DNA of 64,000 nucleotides from Ceratotherium simum simum (lineage: Eukaryota > Chordata > Mammalia > Perissodactyla > Rhinocerotidae). Shown piece by piece: positions 9,991-20,935 of the stretch. Where the stretch lies: positions 3,200,271 through 3,264,270 of the forward strand of contig NW_004454240.1 in assembly GCF_000283155.1 (NCBI RefSeq). The letters are read 5' to 3'. The notes under the pieces were generated by a model that saw only the letters and a list, made by a program, of their open reading frames with translations, made no database searches and was not told the origin of the DNA. The position numbers were made by a program, and so were the translations under genes. Each line of letters begins with the position of its first letter. Within the stretch, counting starts at the first letter, position 1.

Positions 9991-11274
9991 TCTCCTGTGG
10001 CCACGCAGTCTCTCAGAAGGAGCTCCTAGTCCAAGGAGTCCCAAATTTCTATCCCAGAACTTCACATGGCCCTCTCACTTCCAGCTTCCTATCCATTTCT
10101 TGCCCATCACTGCTTATTCTGTGCCTTCTTGTTCCCTGAGCCTCTTGGGGTCATTGTGTCTACCCTTGATTCCAAAGAGAACCCTTCATCCAGATGGAGC
10201 TGGAGTAGAAGATGATCTGCTCTGAGAGCTTTCTAGAGAGGAGGCTGCCCCCTAAATCTAGGGCCTCGGGTTCCTGTATCACTTGGCTCTCTAGGTCAGA
10301 AACCTGTCTCTCCGACCGCAGTTCTCATCCGCTCCTTCTTATCCTGCTGTCAGGGAGAGGGGAACAGCTGTTTCCCATCCTCCAAATAATAAGCCTGCAG
10401 TGCAAATCGCTTTCCAAAATCGTTAGGTCACAAAGATTCTATTCAGCGTCAGTGTTTGCATTGGCCCCTCCCTCATGTCCCAGAGACTGGAAGACATTCA
10501 CTCACAGAGACACTGGCACAGAGACACACCCGAGAGACTGAGAGAACTCGAGTCAGAGGCCTGTACAGATTTTCCCAGAGAAAGAAAGAGCCAGGACGAC
10601 ACTCGCAGAAGAGCCAAGAAGGCCCTTCAGCCCAGAGACCCAGAGTTTAGGAGGGATTTGGAATCTTACACTTTTTGGAAAGACCCTGAGCAGCTGCCCA
10701 ACCACAGAAGCAAGAACTGGGCTGGACTGAAGGCTTCCAGGTGCCCAGCCCTGTGCTCAGAGGGGAGAGAGGGGACGAAGGGGTTTCCTCTGCTCTTGGA
10801 GGCCTTGTAGTCCAGTTGTAGAGACAGCACACACCCAGATACACACAGACATGCACGCCAAGTTAATAATACAAGGCTTCCTAACAGCAATGCAAGAGAC
10901 ATCACCAGATAATATATGCACTGCGCCAGACGGAGGGGCTTGGAGAATAAGCGCCAGAGGACCGTACAGCAGGAAGAAAGCACACAGTGTCCTTTCCTTG
11001 GGTAGCCCTGTCACATTTGCCCAAAGCATCAGGGAAGAGCCACTTTCCTCTCTCCTGGCCACAAAGAGATCATCACCCTTTGGCATTCTGGGAGACCTCC
11101 CTACTGACCAGTGCCTAACCTGGAGTTTTCCCAGTGAATTGGGTCAAGTGGTGGCAACTCAAGGCTCTTGGCCACCTAGTGTCCTTCTCAGGGATGTTTG
11201 GGTGCACAGAGTGAGTAAGGTGTTGGGGAAGGCTTTAGTCTCTCAGTGAGGTTCAAAGGGAGGAAGAGGAACTA
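9991..11274. other. mostly non-repetitive sequence
   Basis: 10480-10640 is rich in CAGAGAC-type words. 10790-10900 vaguely resembles an inverted L2 tail (CCTTGTAGTCCAGTTGTAGA, GACAGCACACACC). No coding evidence. Confidence 0.35.
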
Positions 11275-11505
11275 CTGCTAGTCATGGAACAAACGCCCAT
11301 AGTGTGCTGGGAATTGTGACAGGTGCAGTGTAGAAATATGTCATAGAATCCTCTGCAAACTTCAATTTATTAGCCCACTTTCCAGATGAGGAAACTAAGG
11401 TGCAGCAAAGTGAAGGGACTTGAGCAAAGGCACAAAGTTAGGAAATGGTCAAGCTTGAAGTCCAACCTAGATCTGTCTGGCTTCAAAAACCCTACTTTTC
11501 TCACT
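11275..11505 (-). repeat. MIR SINE
   Basis: ATAGTGTGCTGGGAATTGTG-like tail, CCAGATGAGGAAACTAAGG, GGGACTTGAGCAAAGGCAC and a GATCTGTCTGGCTTCAAAA block: reverse-complement MIR over most of its length. Confidence 0.75.
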
Positions 11506-12195
11506 CTCCCACAGAACAAGTGGGGCTGGTCCTCCCCAAGAAGACCAGGTTGGCATCACTGATCTTGGGATAGCCAAGGGAGGGGTGAATCCCTCCTCAT
11601 GGACTCCTGGATCACTTTTCTCTCCCTAGGTACCTCAGGCTGCCAGCTTAGAAGGCCTCAGCCTCCTGGGGATTCAGAGGCCAATCCATCTTGCTCCCAG
11701 CTGGGCTTCTAGCCCAGGAAGATGGGGTCTGTCTTCCTGGGGACAGAAAAGAGCCTCCTAGCCTCCACTGGTGATCCAGCCTCTTGTCCACCAGCCACTA
11801 CAGGGCCTTCAGATGCAAGAGAAGCCCACAGTCTGGCTCAGTGCTCTCCCTGACAGAGTCTTTGTGAAGCCACACCTGGGGATGGATGAGACTGGGAAAA
11901 AGGGGCTGGAAAGTGTTTCTTTTGCCTGAGACAAGGGTGGGTCTGAACCCACTCTCTGGCTTGGCAAGGAATCCTGTGCCAAGAGGCCCCCAGAGATGTC
12001 ATATATACAGTTGACCTGCCTGCCTCTGGTGAGACCTAACTGGACAGATGTCACCATGACAAACCTCCAGAACCCATGTATTTAGGTCAGCTCCTGGCCA
12101 GGGAGCTGCTCTCAGGGCAGGCTGTGAACCTGCAGAAAGGGCCTTGATTCTTAGAATTACTGTGGGGAGAATTTTCCACATCACCAAAGATAGCT
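11506..12195. other. non-repetitive sequence, nothing recognised
   Basis: GC-rich, no protein motif. No repeat could be named. Confidence 0.4.
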
Positions 12196-12199
12196 ACCT

Positions 12200-12420
12200 G
12201 GAGCCCAAACCTTCAGCCATAGCCATCACCAACATGATTTCATCTACCCTCATTGTCACCACTGCCACTTCCATCACCATTATCATCAACTTAATGAAAT
12301 CTGACATCACTGTCCTCGCCTGCCTCAACTTTTACATTTGTACCACCTCTGTTATCACTGACATCCACCAATATTGCCACATATAATTTCCACCCACTGT
12401 CATCTCCACCACCTTCTTTG
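12200..12420. repeat. degenerate (ATC/ACC)-type low-complexity tract
   Basis: Repeated ATCACC, CATCA, CACCAC and TCATC words over about 200 bp. The Thr/Ile-rich frame running through it (from 12144) is a product of the repeat. Confidence 0.6.
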
Positions 12421-12969
12421 GAAATATATTTACTTATTTAAAAGGCTAATTGCCATTGCTCTCCATTCAGAGAGAACACCAGGGGACCAACCCCTGCCCT
12501 CTAGTCAAAGACTGATCAACTAATAGAGACATGTACATGTGGGACCCATCAAAACCAACCTGTATACCTGTCATGCTATTGACATGTTTGGGAGTGTCTA
12601 TTCAGGTCAGGGGCCAGAGCCCTGCCAAGGTTGAGGGAATTCTGAGCCTTGACTCTGTCAAGTGCTGTTCCCCTGGTTGATCTGGGCACTACATGGCTGG
12701 AGGCCCTGCTGAAGGCTGAGGGAGGGGCTGGTAAAGAAGGGCCATCTTTAAAGGGCATTGGGAGGGGTGGGCAGGGCCCAAAAGAACCACCTGCTAGAAG
12801 TGTAGGCTAGGCCTGGGAGTTGGCGGCCCCTAAAGCCTTGAAGTGTGCTTGCTCCCATGGCTGGCTCCCATGAAGACCTGTGCCCACATGTCCACAGTAA
12901 GGAGGTGACTCATGCCAGGCTCCAGGGCAAGGTGTGAGAGGCGGCCTAGGACATGCCTTCCAAAGCCGC
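12421..12969. other. non-repetitive sequence, nothing recognised
   Basis: GC-moderate. A short AT-rich piece lies at 12420-12450. No coding signal. Confidence 0.4.
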
Positions 12970-13052
12970 TAAAAGAGTGTGTGAGTATGTGAGCGTGTTT
13001 AAGAGAGAGAGAGTGTGTGTGTGTGTATGTGTGTGTATGTATGTGTTGGGGG
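12970..13052. repeat. (GA)n/(GT)n compound microsatellite
   Basis: GAGAGAGAGA directly followed by GTGTGTGTGTGT and GTATGT units. Confidence 0.88.
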
Positions 13053-13444
13053 TAGGGAAACGTGTGCCCCTTTCTTTCTGAGCAAAACCTGGGTACCAAG
13101 AGTAGGGCAGTGCCAGTTCCAGGCTAGAGAGGGTAAGGGGCTCCCTAGCTTGTGCCCTTGGGGAAAAGCCTTGCAAGCCCGATGCACCTTAGTAGCTTCC
13201 TTGGCCCAGATGGAAGCACCAGCCTCTGCTCCTTGACCTGTCCCAAGTAATTCAGTTGTGTCCAAAAGATGAGGGAGCTGGCTATGGCCATGCTCTGTTT
13301 ATGGATACTTTACCCCTCCCGTGACAATGAGCTCCTTCCCTCTCTTTTCTGAATGCTAGTTCTGTCTCAGGACAGGGCTGACTCTTGAAATCACCATCTG
13401 TTTACATACTGATGGGATGTCTGGAATCTGCCTCAAAATAATTC

Positions 13445-13615
13445 TTGGATGGGAGTGGGTATGGATGGGAGTGAAACAAGATTGGCCATGAATTGATAAT
13501 CACTGAAGCTGGGGGATGGGTAAATACATGGGGGCTCACGAAACTATTCTGTCTACTTTTACACGTACCTGAGATTTTTCCATAATAAAAAGTTAAAGCA
13601 AAACAGAACAAAGTA
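13445..13615 (+). repeat. LINE-1-type 3' end
   Basis: ATGGGTAAATACATGGGGGC, ACTATTCTGTCTACTTTTAC and TTTTTCCATAATAAAAAGTT followed by an A-rich tail match the common end of ancient L1 elements, including the AATAAA-type signal near the end. Confidence 0.72.
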
Positions 13616-13756
13616 AGTGAGAACCTGCAAACACCATGTATGTATTGAGTTGAAATCATACTTTCCAGTAGTTTCCACCCACAGATCACAGATATGCCTT
13701 CTCAGACCATGCAGACCACCCTTGTTCCTTCTGCCCCGTGTTGCCTTCAGCTATTT

Positions 13757-13970
13757 GGACAAAAGCGTGATCTTTGGAGCCAAGCAGATTTGGGATATGT
13801 GCTGGCTCTGCTGCTTCCTAGATGTGTGATCTCCTGCAAGTTACTTCACTTCTCTTCTCTGAATCAGAGGAAGGTGACTCCCTTAGGGTCGTTGTGGGAG
13901 TTTCATGTCTGTAAAGCCCTCTGCACAGTGCCTAGCACAAAGTGAGTGCTAGATATGGTTGAGCCTCTGC
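13757..13970 (+). repeat. MIR SINE
   Basis: TGATCTTTGGAGCCAAGCAG, GCAAGTTACTTCACTTCTC, and the tail AAAGCCCTCTGCACAGTGCC, TAGCACAAAGTGAGTGCTAG. Confidence 0.82.
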
Positions 13971-14049
13971 AGAACATTGCTATTTTGGGCCAAGGTTCAG
14001 GATTGTCCTTGGACAGGATAAACAGCCCCCGTTTCTCCAACTATTTCTC

Positions 14050-15090
14050 ACACATTGCAGTTCCCTGGCCTGGGCGACCTGCCCTGGCTGACTCCTAATG
14101 TGCCTTGGCAAATGTGGGGCCTACAACTGGGCCCCATATTCCAGATGGTCCAGACAGGCCGAGTACAGTAGAGCTATTACCTCCCTGCATCTGGGAACTG
14201 TATTTGTATTCATACAGCCGAGATTTCATTAGCTTTTTTAACCACCATGTCACACTGTTGGCTTCGATGAAACTTGTGGTCAACTCAAAGCCCTCGGTCT
14301 TTTTCACACACGCAGCTGTTAAGCCCTGTATCCCCAGCCTGTATTTGTGCACTTGGGCTTTGGATCTTAAAGGAAGAGTTTACATTTACCCCTGTTCCAT
14401 TTTATCTGGCTGCTTTTGGCCCCTGGTTCTAGCCTGTCGAAAATTTTTTTGTTTTTACTTTTCAATTCAACATAGTAGCTGTGCCTCACAGCTCCACGTC
14501 TGGGGAAATCTGTGGGGAGCATTTTGTCCCAGGCCTTCTGGATCCTCCTCCAGGTCACTGATAACCTTGGTGCGTGGGATGAGATCAAGGCCCAGTGGCA
14601 GCGTGCTAAATAATTCCTTCCTGGTTGACATCAATAAGGCTCTTTAAGTTCCATTGTTTAGCTACTAATGCACCTCATCTGACCTTCTGCAGCCCACAGT
14701 TCTCTATCTTGTTCACAAGGACAGTGTGAGGGTCTTTGTCAGAGCTTTGTTGAACTGCAGAGATGAACACAGTCATAAAAGAAAGTAGGCCTAACTGGCC
14801 CCAGCATGTTCTTTGTGAAGCACTGTTTCCTCATCTCCTGGCTTCTTTCGGAGGTTTCCCGACAACCAGTAACTTGACAGTTCTCTTGAGAATTTTGTCA
14901 AGGCTCCAGACTGAACTAAGTGGCTTGATAGCACCAAAGTCTACCTTTCCCCCATTTTAAAAAATCAATGCTATACTTGTAAATCTGCCAGCCTCCATTT
15001 GTTCTTAGAGTCGTGGTGATGGTTCCCACCTCATGTCTTCAATTGCCTTCAGTATCCTGGGCTTGGAGATAAAGTCATTTAGAATGACAA
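14050..15090 (-). repeat. L3/CR1-type LINE, decayed reverse-transcriptase region
   Basis: Over about 1 kb the plus strand reads as the antisense of a CR1-family ORF2. Landmarks are GGGCCCCATATTCCAGATGG, TAGAGCTATTACCTCCCTGC, TTTAACCACCATGTCACACT, a TGTATTTGTGCACTTGGGCT block, TTCTAGCCTGTCGAAAAT, CTCTATCTTGTTCACAAGGA and CAGTATCCTGGGCTTGGAGA. In the sense direction the piece at about 14690-14765 aligns to the conserved LINE motif around the phrase KAFD, badly decayed. Stops and indels are everywhere. The 180-codon plus-strand frame over it starts at TTG and is a shadow. Confidence 0.72.
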
Positions 15091-15094
15091 CCAC

Positions 15095-15465
15095 GCATTC
15101 AGCATCACTGGGCTGGGCACTGTGGCGAGCCAGGGCTGAGTGAAATGCGATTCCTCTACTCAGCAAGCTGCCCATCTAGTCAGAGCGGTGAGACATGCCA
15201 GTAGTCCTAACAAAAGGGAGAAAGTGGTGAGCGCCAGAAAAGAGGGACAGATACAATCTTGAGGTGCTTGGAGGGAAAAGAGCTGATAGGCAGCTGAGAG
15301 GCTGGGATGGCTTTGTAGAAGAGGTCGCTTTGGAGCTGGGCCTTAAAGCGTGGGCAGGATTTGGATATGTGGTGATGAGGTGAAAGACTTTCTAGGCAGG
15401 TGGAAGGGCCCAAGTAAAGGCATAGAAGTGGGGCCTTGCTTGAGGTATGTAGCATGAACAGTGAG
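15095..15465 (-). repeat. L2 LINE 3' region
   Basis: Reverse-complement L2: GGGCTGGGCACTGTGGCGAG, then GGAGCTGGGCCTTAAAGCGT, a TTCTAGGCAGGTGGAAGGGC block and AAGTAAAGGCATAGAAGTGG, the order expected for the L2 C-terminal coding part and 3' UTR. It abuts the L3 copy, so it may have inserted into it. Confidence 0.72.
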
Positions 15466-15467
15466 TG

Positions 15468-15712
15468 ATAATCATAATAGCTGCCATTTATTAAGCACTT
15501 ATTATGTGCCAGGGATTGTATTATACATTATCGTGACATCACAATGCCTGCTATGAGGTAGGTACTACAATCATTTTCATTTTACACATGAGCTAACAGA
15601 GGCTCAGCAAGATTAAATGACTTGCCGAGGGTCCCACAACTAGCATGTGGCCGTGCTAGGCCTTTGAGCCAGGACTGTCTGACTCCAAAACCAACAGTCT
15701 TAACTAATAAGT
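15468..15712 (-). repeat. MIR SINE, nearly full length
   Basis: TTTATTAAGCACTTATTATG, TGTGCCAGGGATTGTATTAT, CATTTTACACATGAGC, GACTTGCCGAGGGTCCCACA and a final GACTCCAAAACCAACAGTCT: reverse MIR from tail to head. Confidence 0.85.
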
Positions 15713-16945
15713 CATCCAAGTCTCCACCTCTTAGCCTCTTTTGAGCTTCAGTGCCCTCTTGCTGCTGTTTGATCCGCCCTCCTTCTCCACAGCTGTTTCT
15801 GGGAGCCAGGCTGTAGGCTTCCTCGCTGTCTTCCCAGAGCAGCAGGCCTGGCCCTTCCTTTGGATCTCCTGGCCTCCAAGTAGAGCTATAGAACACTTGC
15901 TGTCTGGGCCTGTTTGCTGGCCTCGCTGCCTCCTGACTTTTGCCCTCGTGAATGCATTCTCTCTACTTTGCAGCCTTGGTGTATGACCTTTCCATTTTTG
16001 AGTTCCTTTGGAAAATCCTTTTGTAGTTCTTTTACTTCCAATACCTCCCCCATTTAGTCTGGACCACGGGCAATTCTACCATTCAAGTCAAATATTTTGG
16101 TGCTCCCATCCCTCCTGAGCCTCTGAGCCATCGCCCTCTGGAGGATGTTGGGCTGTGAGATCATCTTCCCCAATCCTCCACCCTCAATCTTTTCCGTGGC
16201 TTCTCTGAACTCTGTGTCTCTGGTGCCCAGGGTCCATACCTGGGCGCAGTCCTCCATCCCAGTGGGAGCCGGCCCTGAGCAGACCTGCTCACTTCCTCCT
16301 AGGGTTCCCAGCACCTCCCCCTCCCCAGCCAGGTCCTTCTCGTGGGCCAGGATTAGGTCTAGAGAAGCTGCTGGCCTCAGCCATCCCTCTGCCCATTGAG
16401 AGGCCCATGGTTACCAAGGGCCACCGAGGATGGGGCAGCTGTTTTGCTTCTAGCAGCAGGGACTTGACACTCACAGCAGTCTGGAGAGGGAACATCCACC
16501 TTCAACGCTCCATTGCAGAGAGGGGGCTGCAATGGAAGGTTTATGGTGTGTGTATGGGTACACGTGCACACACACATGTGTGAGTGTTCACATCTCTCAC
16601 AGGATGATTCCATCTCGCCTTCTATCACATCCCTTCCCTTCTGTCATGGGCCCCACACCATCAGGCCTCAGTGTTAGCATCCTGACTCTGTACCTTCAGG
16701 GGCTGGCATTTTGAAGTCTCTCTTACTCTTACCTTTGCTCAAAGGAACAGGAAGCCTCCTTCTGGCCCCATAGGCCACAGCATGCCAGTCCAATCTTCCG
16801 CTACCATGTCATCTCCTCGCTTGACTAAGTCCATCACATCCCCTCTTCTCTCTTTCAAAATGAGGCTATAGAGTACAACCCAAGAGCCCTCTCTGGATTT
16901 GGAGGTGGGAGAACTGAGTCTCCAACTTGTAGCCAGCAGAGCAAT
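15713..16945. other. non-repetitive or very old sequence
   Basis: 15740-16080 has the pyrimidine-rich look of further antisense L3/CR1 sequence, possibly the part displaced by the L2 and MIR insertions, but I cannot prove it. A short (CA)n/(TG)n piece lies at 16558-16590. A minus-strand donor-like string (GCAAAG, GTAAGAG) occurs near 16736. No gene recognised. Confidence 0.35.
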
Positions 16946-16947
16946 CT

Positions 16948-17107
16948 TTTTCAAACTGCAGATTGCAGCTCATTAGCAAGTCATGTAATCAGTTCAGTGA
17001 ATCTTGGCAAGGATTTAAAAAAAAAATGAAATAGAGTACATCTCATGCAGTAAGGATCAGTATTGTTTCACAACACTTCTGTTTCCATTTTATATATACC
17101 TACTTTT

Positions 17108-17138
<31 letters not shown>

Positions 17139-17193
17139 TATATGTTTGTTTTACTACGGGTTGCAATTAAAACAAAACCTCAAAGCACTGTTC
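16948..17193 (+). mobile_element. hAT-like non-autonomous DNA transposon (MITE)
   Basis: Begins CTTTTTCAAACTGCAGATTG and ends GGGTTGCAATTAAAAC plus CTCAAAGCACTG. These ends are diverged inverted repeats of the CAGTGGTTTTCAAACTG type seen in Charlie-like MITEs. The interior holds AAAAAATGAAATAGAGTACA and a later-expanded (CA)n run (about 17108-17132). The target duplication has decayed. No transposase. Confidence 0.55.
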
Positions 17194-17194
17194 T

Positions 17195-17390
17195 ATAGTC
17201 TAGCTGTGTGACCTTGAACAAGTCATTTGCCCTCTCTGGTCCTCATTTTTCTCACATGAAAAATAGGGATAGTAATCCCTCCCTCTCTCCCTTGTTCCTA
17301 GAGCTGAGGTCTGTGTGGTATGTCTCTGGAAGCAGTTTGAAGACTGAGAAGCGCTGTGCACACAGGAGTATATTATTGTAACAGGTGACA
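17195..17390 (+). repeat. MIR SINE
   Basis: AGCTGTGTGACCTTGAACAA and GTCATTTGCCCTCTC, TTCTCACATGAAAAATAGGG, ATAGTAATCCCTCCCTC, weaker afterwards. Confidence 0.75.
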
Positions 17391-17755
17391 AACTCCCACT
17401 GTGCCTGTCCTGCCCATCCTTCTGTTTCCTCTCTGAGGCCTCACAGCCACATGGTATCCAGTGTGGGCTGTGCCAGGGTGTCTTCAGTGTAGGGATCCGA
17501 GGCTGCAGGTGGGAAGGCCTCAGCATGGCTGCTCTGAAGGGGCTGCCCAGCTGCCCCACCCCTCCCTCCCAGCAGGGAGCCAAGAGGGGCAGACAGGAGG
17601 TACTCATCCCACCTGCCGGAACAGCAGAAACTGGGCACCTCCCCATTGCCAGTGCACCTGGCCAGGCTTCATTTCTCCAGAAGGTGGGGCTTTTGAGGAG
17701 GCCTGGATGATATCTTCCTGAGAGGCTGAGCTTATAACTAAAGTGGACAGGGAGG
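17391..17755. other. non-repetitive sequence, nothing recognised
   Basis: GC-rich flank of the first LTR. No coding motif. Confidence 0.4.
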
Positions 17756-17759
17756 GGAG

Positions 17760-18498
17760 TGTCAGGGAAGTGGGAGAATCCCCCTCTGCCCTTTCCCTTC
17801 AGGTTCTGTGGCTGGCCAAATAATTAAAAGACAGGTTAGCAAGAGAAAATAATACCAAGTTTAATAATATGTATACATGGGAGAAACCAGGGAAACTGAG
17901 TGTTCTCAACACAATAGCAGCAATTCTCATCTTACATACCATCTTCAACTAAAAACAAAGGACGATGTTGGGGGTAGGGGGTTTGGGGTTTCAGAGGGGA
18001 ACGAGACAATTTACATGGAGAGGGAAATGTAAATGTCTGTCAGACAATGCTTTGTAGGGCCACCTATAGAGAAAGCGGCCGGAGAGACAGGAATCACAGT
18101 AATCAAGAGTATGCAGATTTAAGTCGCCTCCTTCCATCCTGATAAGAGTTTTCACAGACAAGGTCACCCCCCCCTTTCCCAATACAGAGAGGGAGATACT
18201 TTTACAAATGGAGATTTTCCTTATAAATGTAAATGTTTGTCTGGCAACTCCCTGCAGGACCACCTAGAGGATGTGCCGGGGAGAGACAGAATTTTTTAAA
18301 AGAGGGGCTTGTGATGCCTTTCTTATTGTAACATCTATTTTACATTATATTACAGCCATCATAAGATGGTAACTCCTTCCTGGAACAGATCTTCTATGTT
18401 AAATTCTTTAGGCAGTTTGGGGGAGGTCAAATGTCGGTCAGAGAAAATAATCAAGGTAAAGAGATATATTTCAGGGTGGTCAATTGTGATCTCCCACA
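17760..18498 (-). mobile_element. solo LTR of an ERV1-like endogenous retrovirus, copy 1
   Basis: Flanked by the perfect 4-bp duplication GGAG (17756-17759 and 18499-18502), which fixes both edges. On the minus strand it runs from TGTGGGAGATCACAATTGAC to a CTTCCCTGACA end, the usual TG...CA termini. ATTAAA (complement of 17870-17875) is the likely polyadenylation signal. It is followed by a TTTTCTCTTGCTAACCTGTC block typical of R/U5 of gammaretrovirus-like ERVs. The 4-bp duplication also suits that class. No internal viral genes remain, so it arose by LTR-LTR recombination. At 739 bp it is about 80-90 bp longer than its two sisters because of an internal duplication. Confidence 0.88.
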
Positions 18499-18544
18499 GG
18501 AGGAAGGGAGGAAGCTACAGAATCTCTGCTTCTGGAGGAGGTTG

Positions 18545-18710
18545 CAAAGACCACAGGCCCTGGACGCAGACACACCTGAGTTTGAGGCCCAGCTCTACTA
18601 CTTTCTAGCTGTGAGGGTGTTAGCAAGTTACTTCATTGTGTTAAGCCTTAGAGTCCTCATCTGTGAAACGGAATCATGAACTCTACCTTGCAGAGCCGTG
18701 GCAGCAGTGA
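18545..18710 (+). repeat. MIR SINE
   Basis: CCACAGGCCCTGGACGCAGA, GAGTTTGAGGCCCAGCTCTA and TTAGCAAGTTACTTCATTGT follow MIR order. Confidence 0.72.
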
Positions 18711-19630
18711 GCTACCACATGGAAAGAAACATACCAGGCCTTTCTGGTCCTCTCTGAGCCCTGCCCAGGTTTCCCCCTTTTACTCCAGGGAGGAGTGCAG
18801 AAGAGATGCCTGCATGTATATGTGAGTGTGTGTCTGTGAGTGTGAGGTTTGTGTACACATGGACTGGTGGTGCGGTGGAACAATATTTCTAACCCCACAA
18901 GAAGAGTGGCTTCTGTCCCACTTCCTCTATTTTCTTCAGGCAACATTTTCATCTCCAATACGGGAACATCATTTCCCTCTCTGAGCTTCAGTTTCCACAA
19001 CTGCCTAAAACAGGATCAGTGCCCCAGGCCCTCTCACCAGGACACTGGGCAGAGCACAGAAAGGTGTGTGTGTGTGAAGCCCAGGCACTGGTTTCTGCCC
19101 TCTGTGGGTGGCTTCTCTGTGTGGCCTCTTCTCTGAGTTGAAGAAAGGAGGCTACGCCCTGCTCAGGCAGCCCAGGCCTCCCAGCACCTGGGCCTCTGGG
19201 AGGCAGGAGGGGACATGTCTAGGCTCCTGCTCCTCACAACTCCTACCCTTAGGCCACTGAGCAGCCCTGAGGCAGTCATGCAGATGGGCAATCAGCCCCA
19301 GGCCTGGGAATATGCAGTGTGTGCTCGTCGAGACAGTCCTATTAGAGATGGAAGAGACCCAAATTGATGCAGGGCCCCACTCTGGAGTGGGCGGCAGAAA
19401 ATGAGCAATGGCTTGCCTACTCCTTGGGAGGGGTTAGGGTGGGAGGTCAGCAGCCCCCTCAGGAAGGGGATCCTACTAAGGTCCCCTACAGCTCTCCAGG
19501 GTAGCCCTCCAGGGCCCTTCCTCCTGGCCCAGCCTGCCTCTTCCAGCATAGTTCCCAAGGTGAGTATCCCCACGCTGACTGGCCAAGCCACTCTATTTCC
19601 TACCCCTCCTCTCCTCTTCCTGCTCCTGCT
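18711..19630. other. non-repetitive sequence
   Basis: Contains TG-rich bits near 18820-18860 and 19063-19074. A CCCAAG/GTGAGT donor-like string at 19559/19560 with an upstream CCCTACAG acceptor (19483-19490/91) frames a 68-nt piece. It is open in one frame only and not recognisable. Confidence 0.35.
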
Positions 19631-19633
19631 GTG

Positions 19634-19670
19634 TTCCTCCTCCTCCTCCTCCTCCTCCTCCTCCTCTTCC
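19634..19670. repeat. (TCC)n microsatellite
   Basis: About eleven TCC units. Confidence 0.92.
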
Positions 19671-19984
19671 TTGTAGCCTACTTGGCTGTTGACACCTCAG
19701 AGATATTTGTAGATCACTATCTCAGGAGGCTGTTGGCCTGACTCATCCCGGAGGCAAGCCCTATCTGCTGGCTCCTTTCATCTTTTCCCCTCAGCCAATT
19801 TTCTTCTCCCTTAATCATTTTCTCTCTCCCTCTAAACACCCTCCAGCGAGTCTCGCTCCCCTGCTTCTGTCCCTTGCCTGTTCTTCACTTGAGAATTCTT
19901 CAGGGTTACCCCATGCCACTGTCTCCCAGAGCGGACCAAGGGCAAAGTGGCAAAGGCCACTAGAAGCTTCCTTAAGGCCTTTGG
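19671..19984. other. non-repetitive sequence, nothing recognised
   Basis: Pyrimidine-leaning single-copy DNA without a coding motif. Confidence 0.4.
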
Positions 19985-20160
19985 TTGGCTGCTCACTTGC
20001 TGCCCATGTGCACTTGGACAAATGGTTTTGCTTTGCTGGGCCTCAGTTTCCTCTTCTGGCAAATGGGCAACAATGATCCCTGCCCCACCAACGTCACAGG
20101 CTTGTGGTGAGGAGCAAAATGAAATCGCAGGTGAACAGCCCTTTGGAGACTGTCAGAGGC
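19985..20160 (+). repeat. MIR SINE fragment
   Basis: GCACTTGGACAAATGGTTTT, GGGCCTCAGTTTCCTCTTC, AAATGGGCAACAATGATCCC: MIR centre. Confidence 0.72.
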
Positions 20161-20659
20161 AGTGCACTGGGCCCCTGCTGCTGCTGTGACCTGAGAAGAA
20201 GGGAAAAATGCAATTGTAGTCCTTGGATGCCTCCCCACACCAAGCCCCCCCCCCCCGAAGGCCCCCAGCCCAGCTCGCCTGCTAACACTTTCTGCCTCTC
20301 GTTCTTGGCCTCTGTCTCTCTCTATGCCTTCCTTTTCTTGGTCACCCCTCTATCAGTTTTCCTGTCTTTTGATCTCTCTGTCTCTGTCTCAGTAGAGAGT
20401 GTTCTTCCCTACCAGCTGCACTGCCCACCACCTGCTATGAGGGAAGGAGTGGGCAGGTCCAAGGCTGCAGACCATGGAGGCCTCAGGAGAGTTCATCCCC
20501 ACTCGCAGCAAGCCCCAGACTGTGAGAAGGGCCTGGGCGCAAGGACTTGCCCCGGGATGTTCCCCAAGAGCCTGGTCCATAGTTGGGCTGTGTGTGGCTT
20601 GGTGGGAGTGGATTGGCTTGCATAGAATTTTCCTGTTATTTATACAAACCAAACTATCC
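20161..20659. other. pyrimidine-rich, otherwise unrecognised
   Basis: A C-run sits near 20245-20257, and CTCTGTCTC-type words fill 20295-20400. No coding motif. Confidence 0.4.
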
Positions 20660-20822
20660 CCTGATAATTTCCCTGTTCAAATGTTATCCCTATTCCCCTG
20701 AGGGCGTGTCTTGAGGTGCTCTAGGCTTACTGCCCCTCTCTAGGCCTGTGTCCCCTTCTGTACAATGAGGGGGGTGGACTAGGACAAGGACAAGGGTCCT
20801 TTCAACTCTGACTCTCTGTGTT
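20660..20822 (+). repeat. MIR3-type SINE tail
   Basis: GTCCCCTTCTGTACAATGAG, GGGGTGGACTAGGACAAG, then GGTCCTTTCAACTCTGACTC and TCTGTG, the tail shared by MIR3 and L3. Confidence 0.68.
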
Positions 20823-20935
20823 ACCCAACAAATGCCATCTTCTCAGCCATGACTCCCAAGAGGCCCTGGGGATTTCTCTCCTGGGGGCCAGCTCAGGGTG
20901 GCTTCACTGTGAAACCTCAAACCTCAGCAGCCCTG

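Noticed and set aside
12144..12386. 80-codon Ile/Thr-rich frame
   Set aside because: Falls in a degenerate ATC/ACC low-complexity tract.
14105..14647. 180-codon plus-strand frame
   Set aside because: Starts at TTG and is the antisense shadow of a decayed L3/CR1 copy.
19490..19561. Small exon between CCCTACAG and GTGAGT
   Set aside because: Only 68 nt, open in one frame, the apparent branch point is too close to the acceptor, and chance pairs of this quality are expected in 64 kb.
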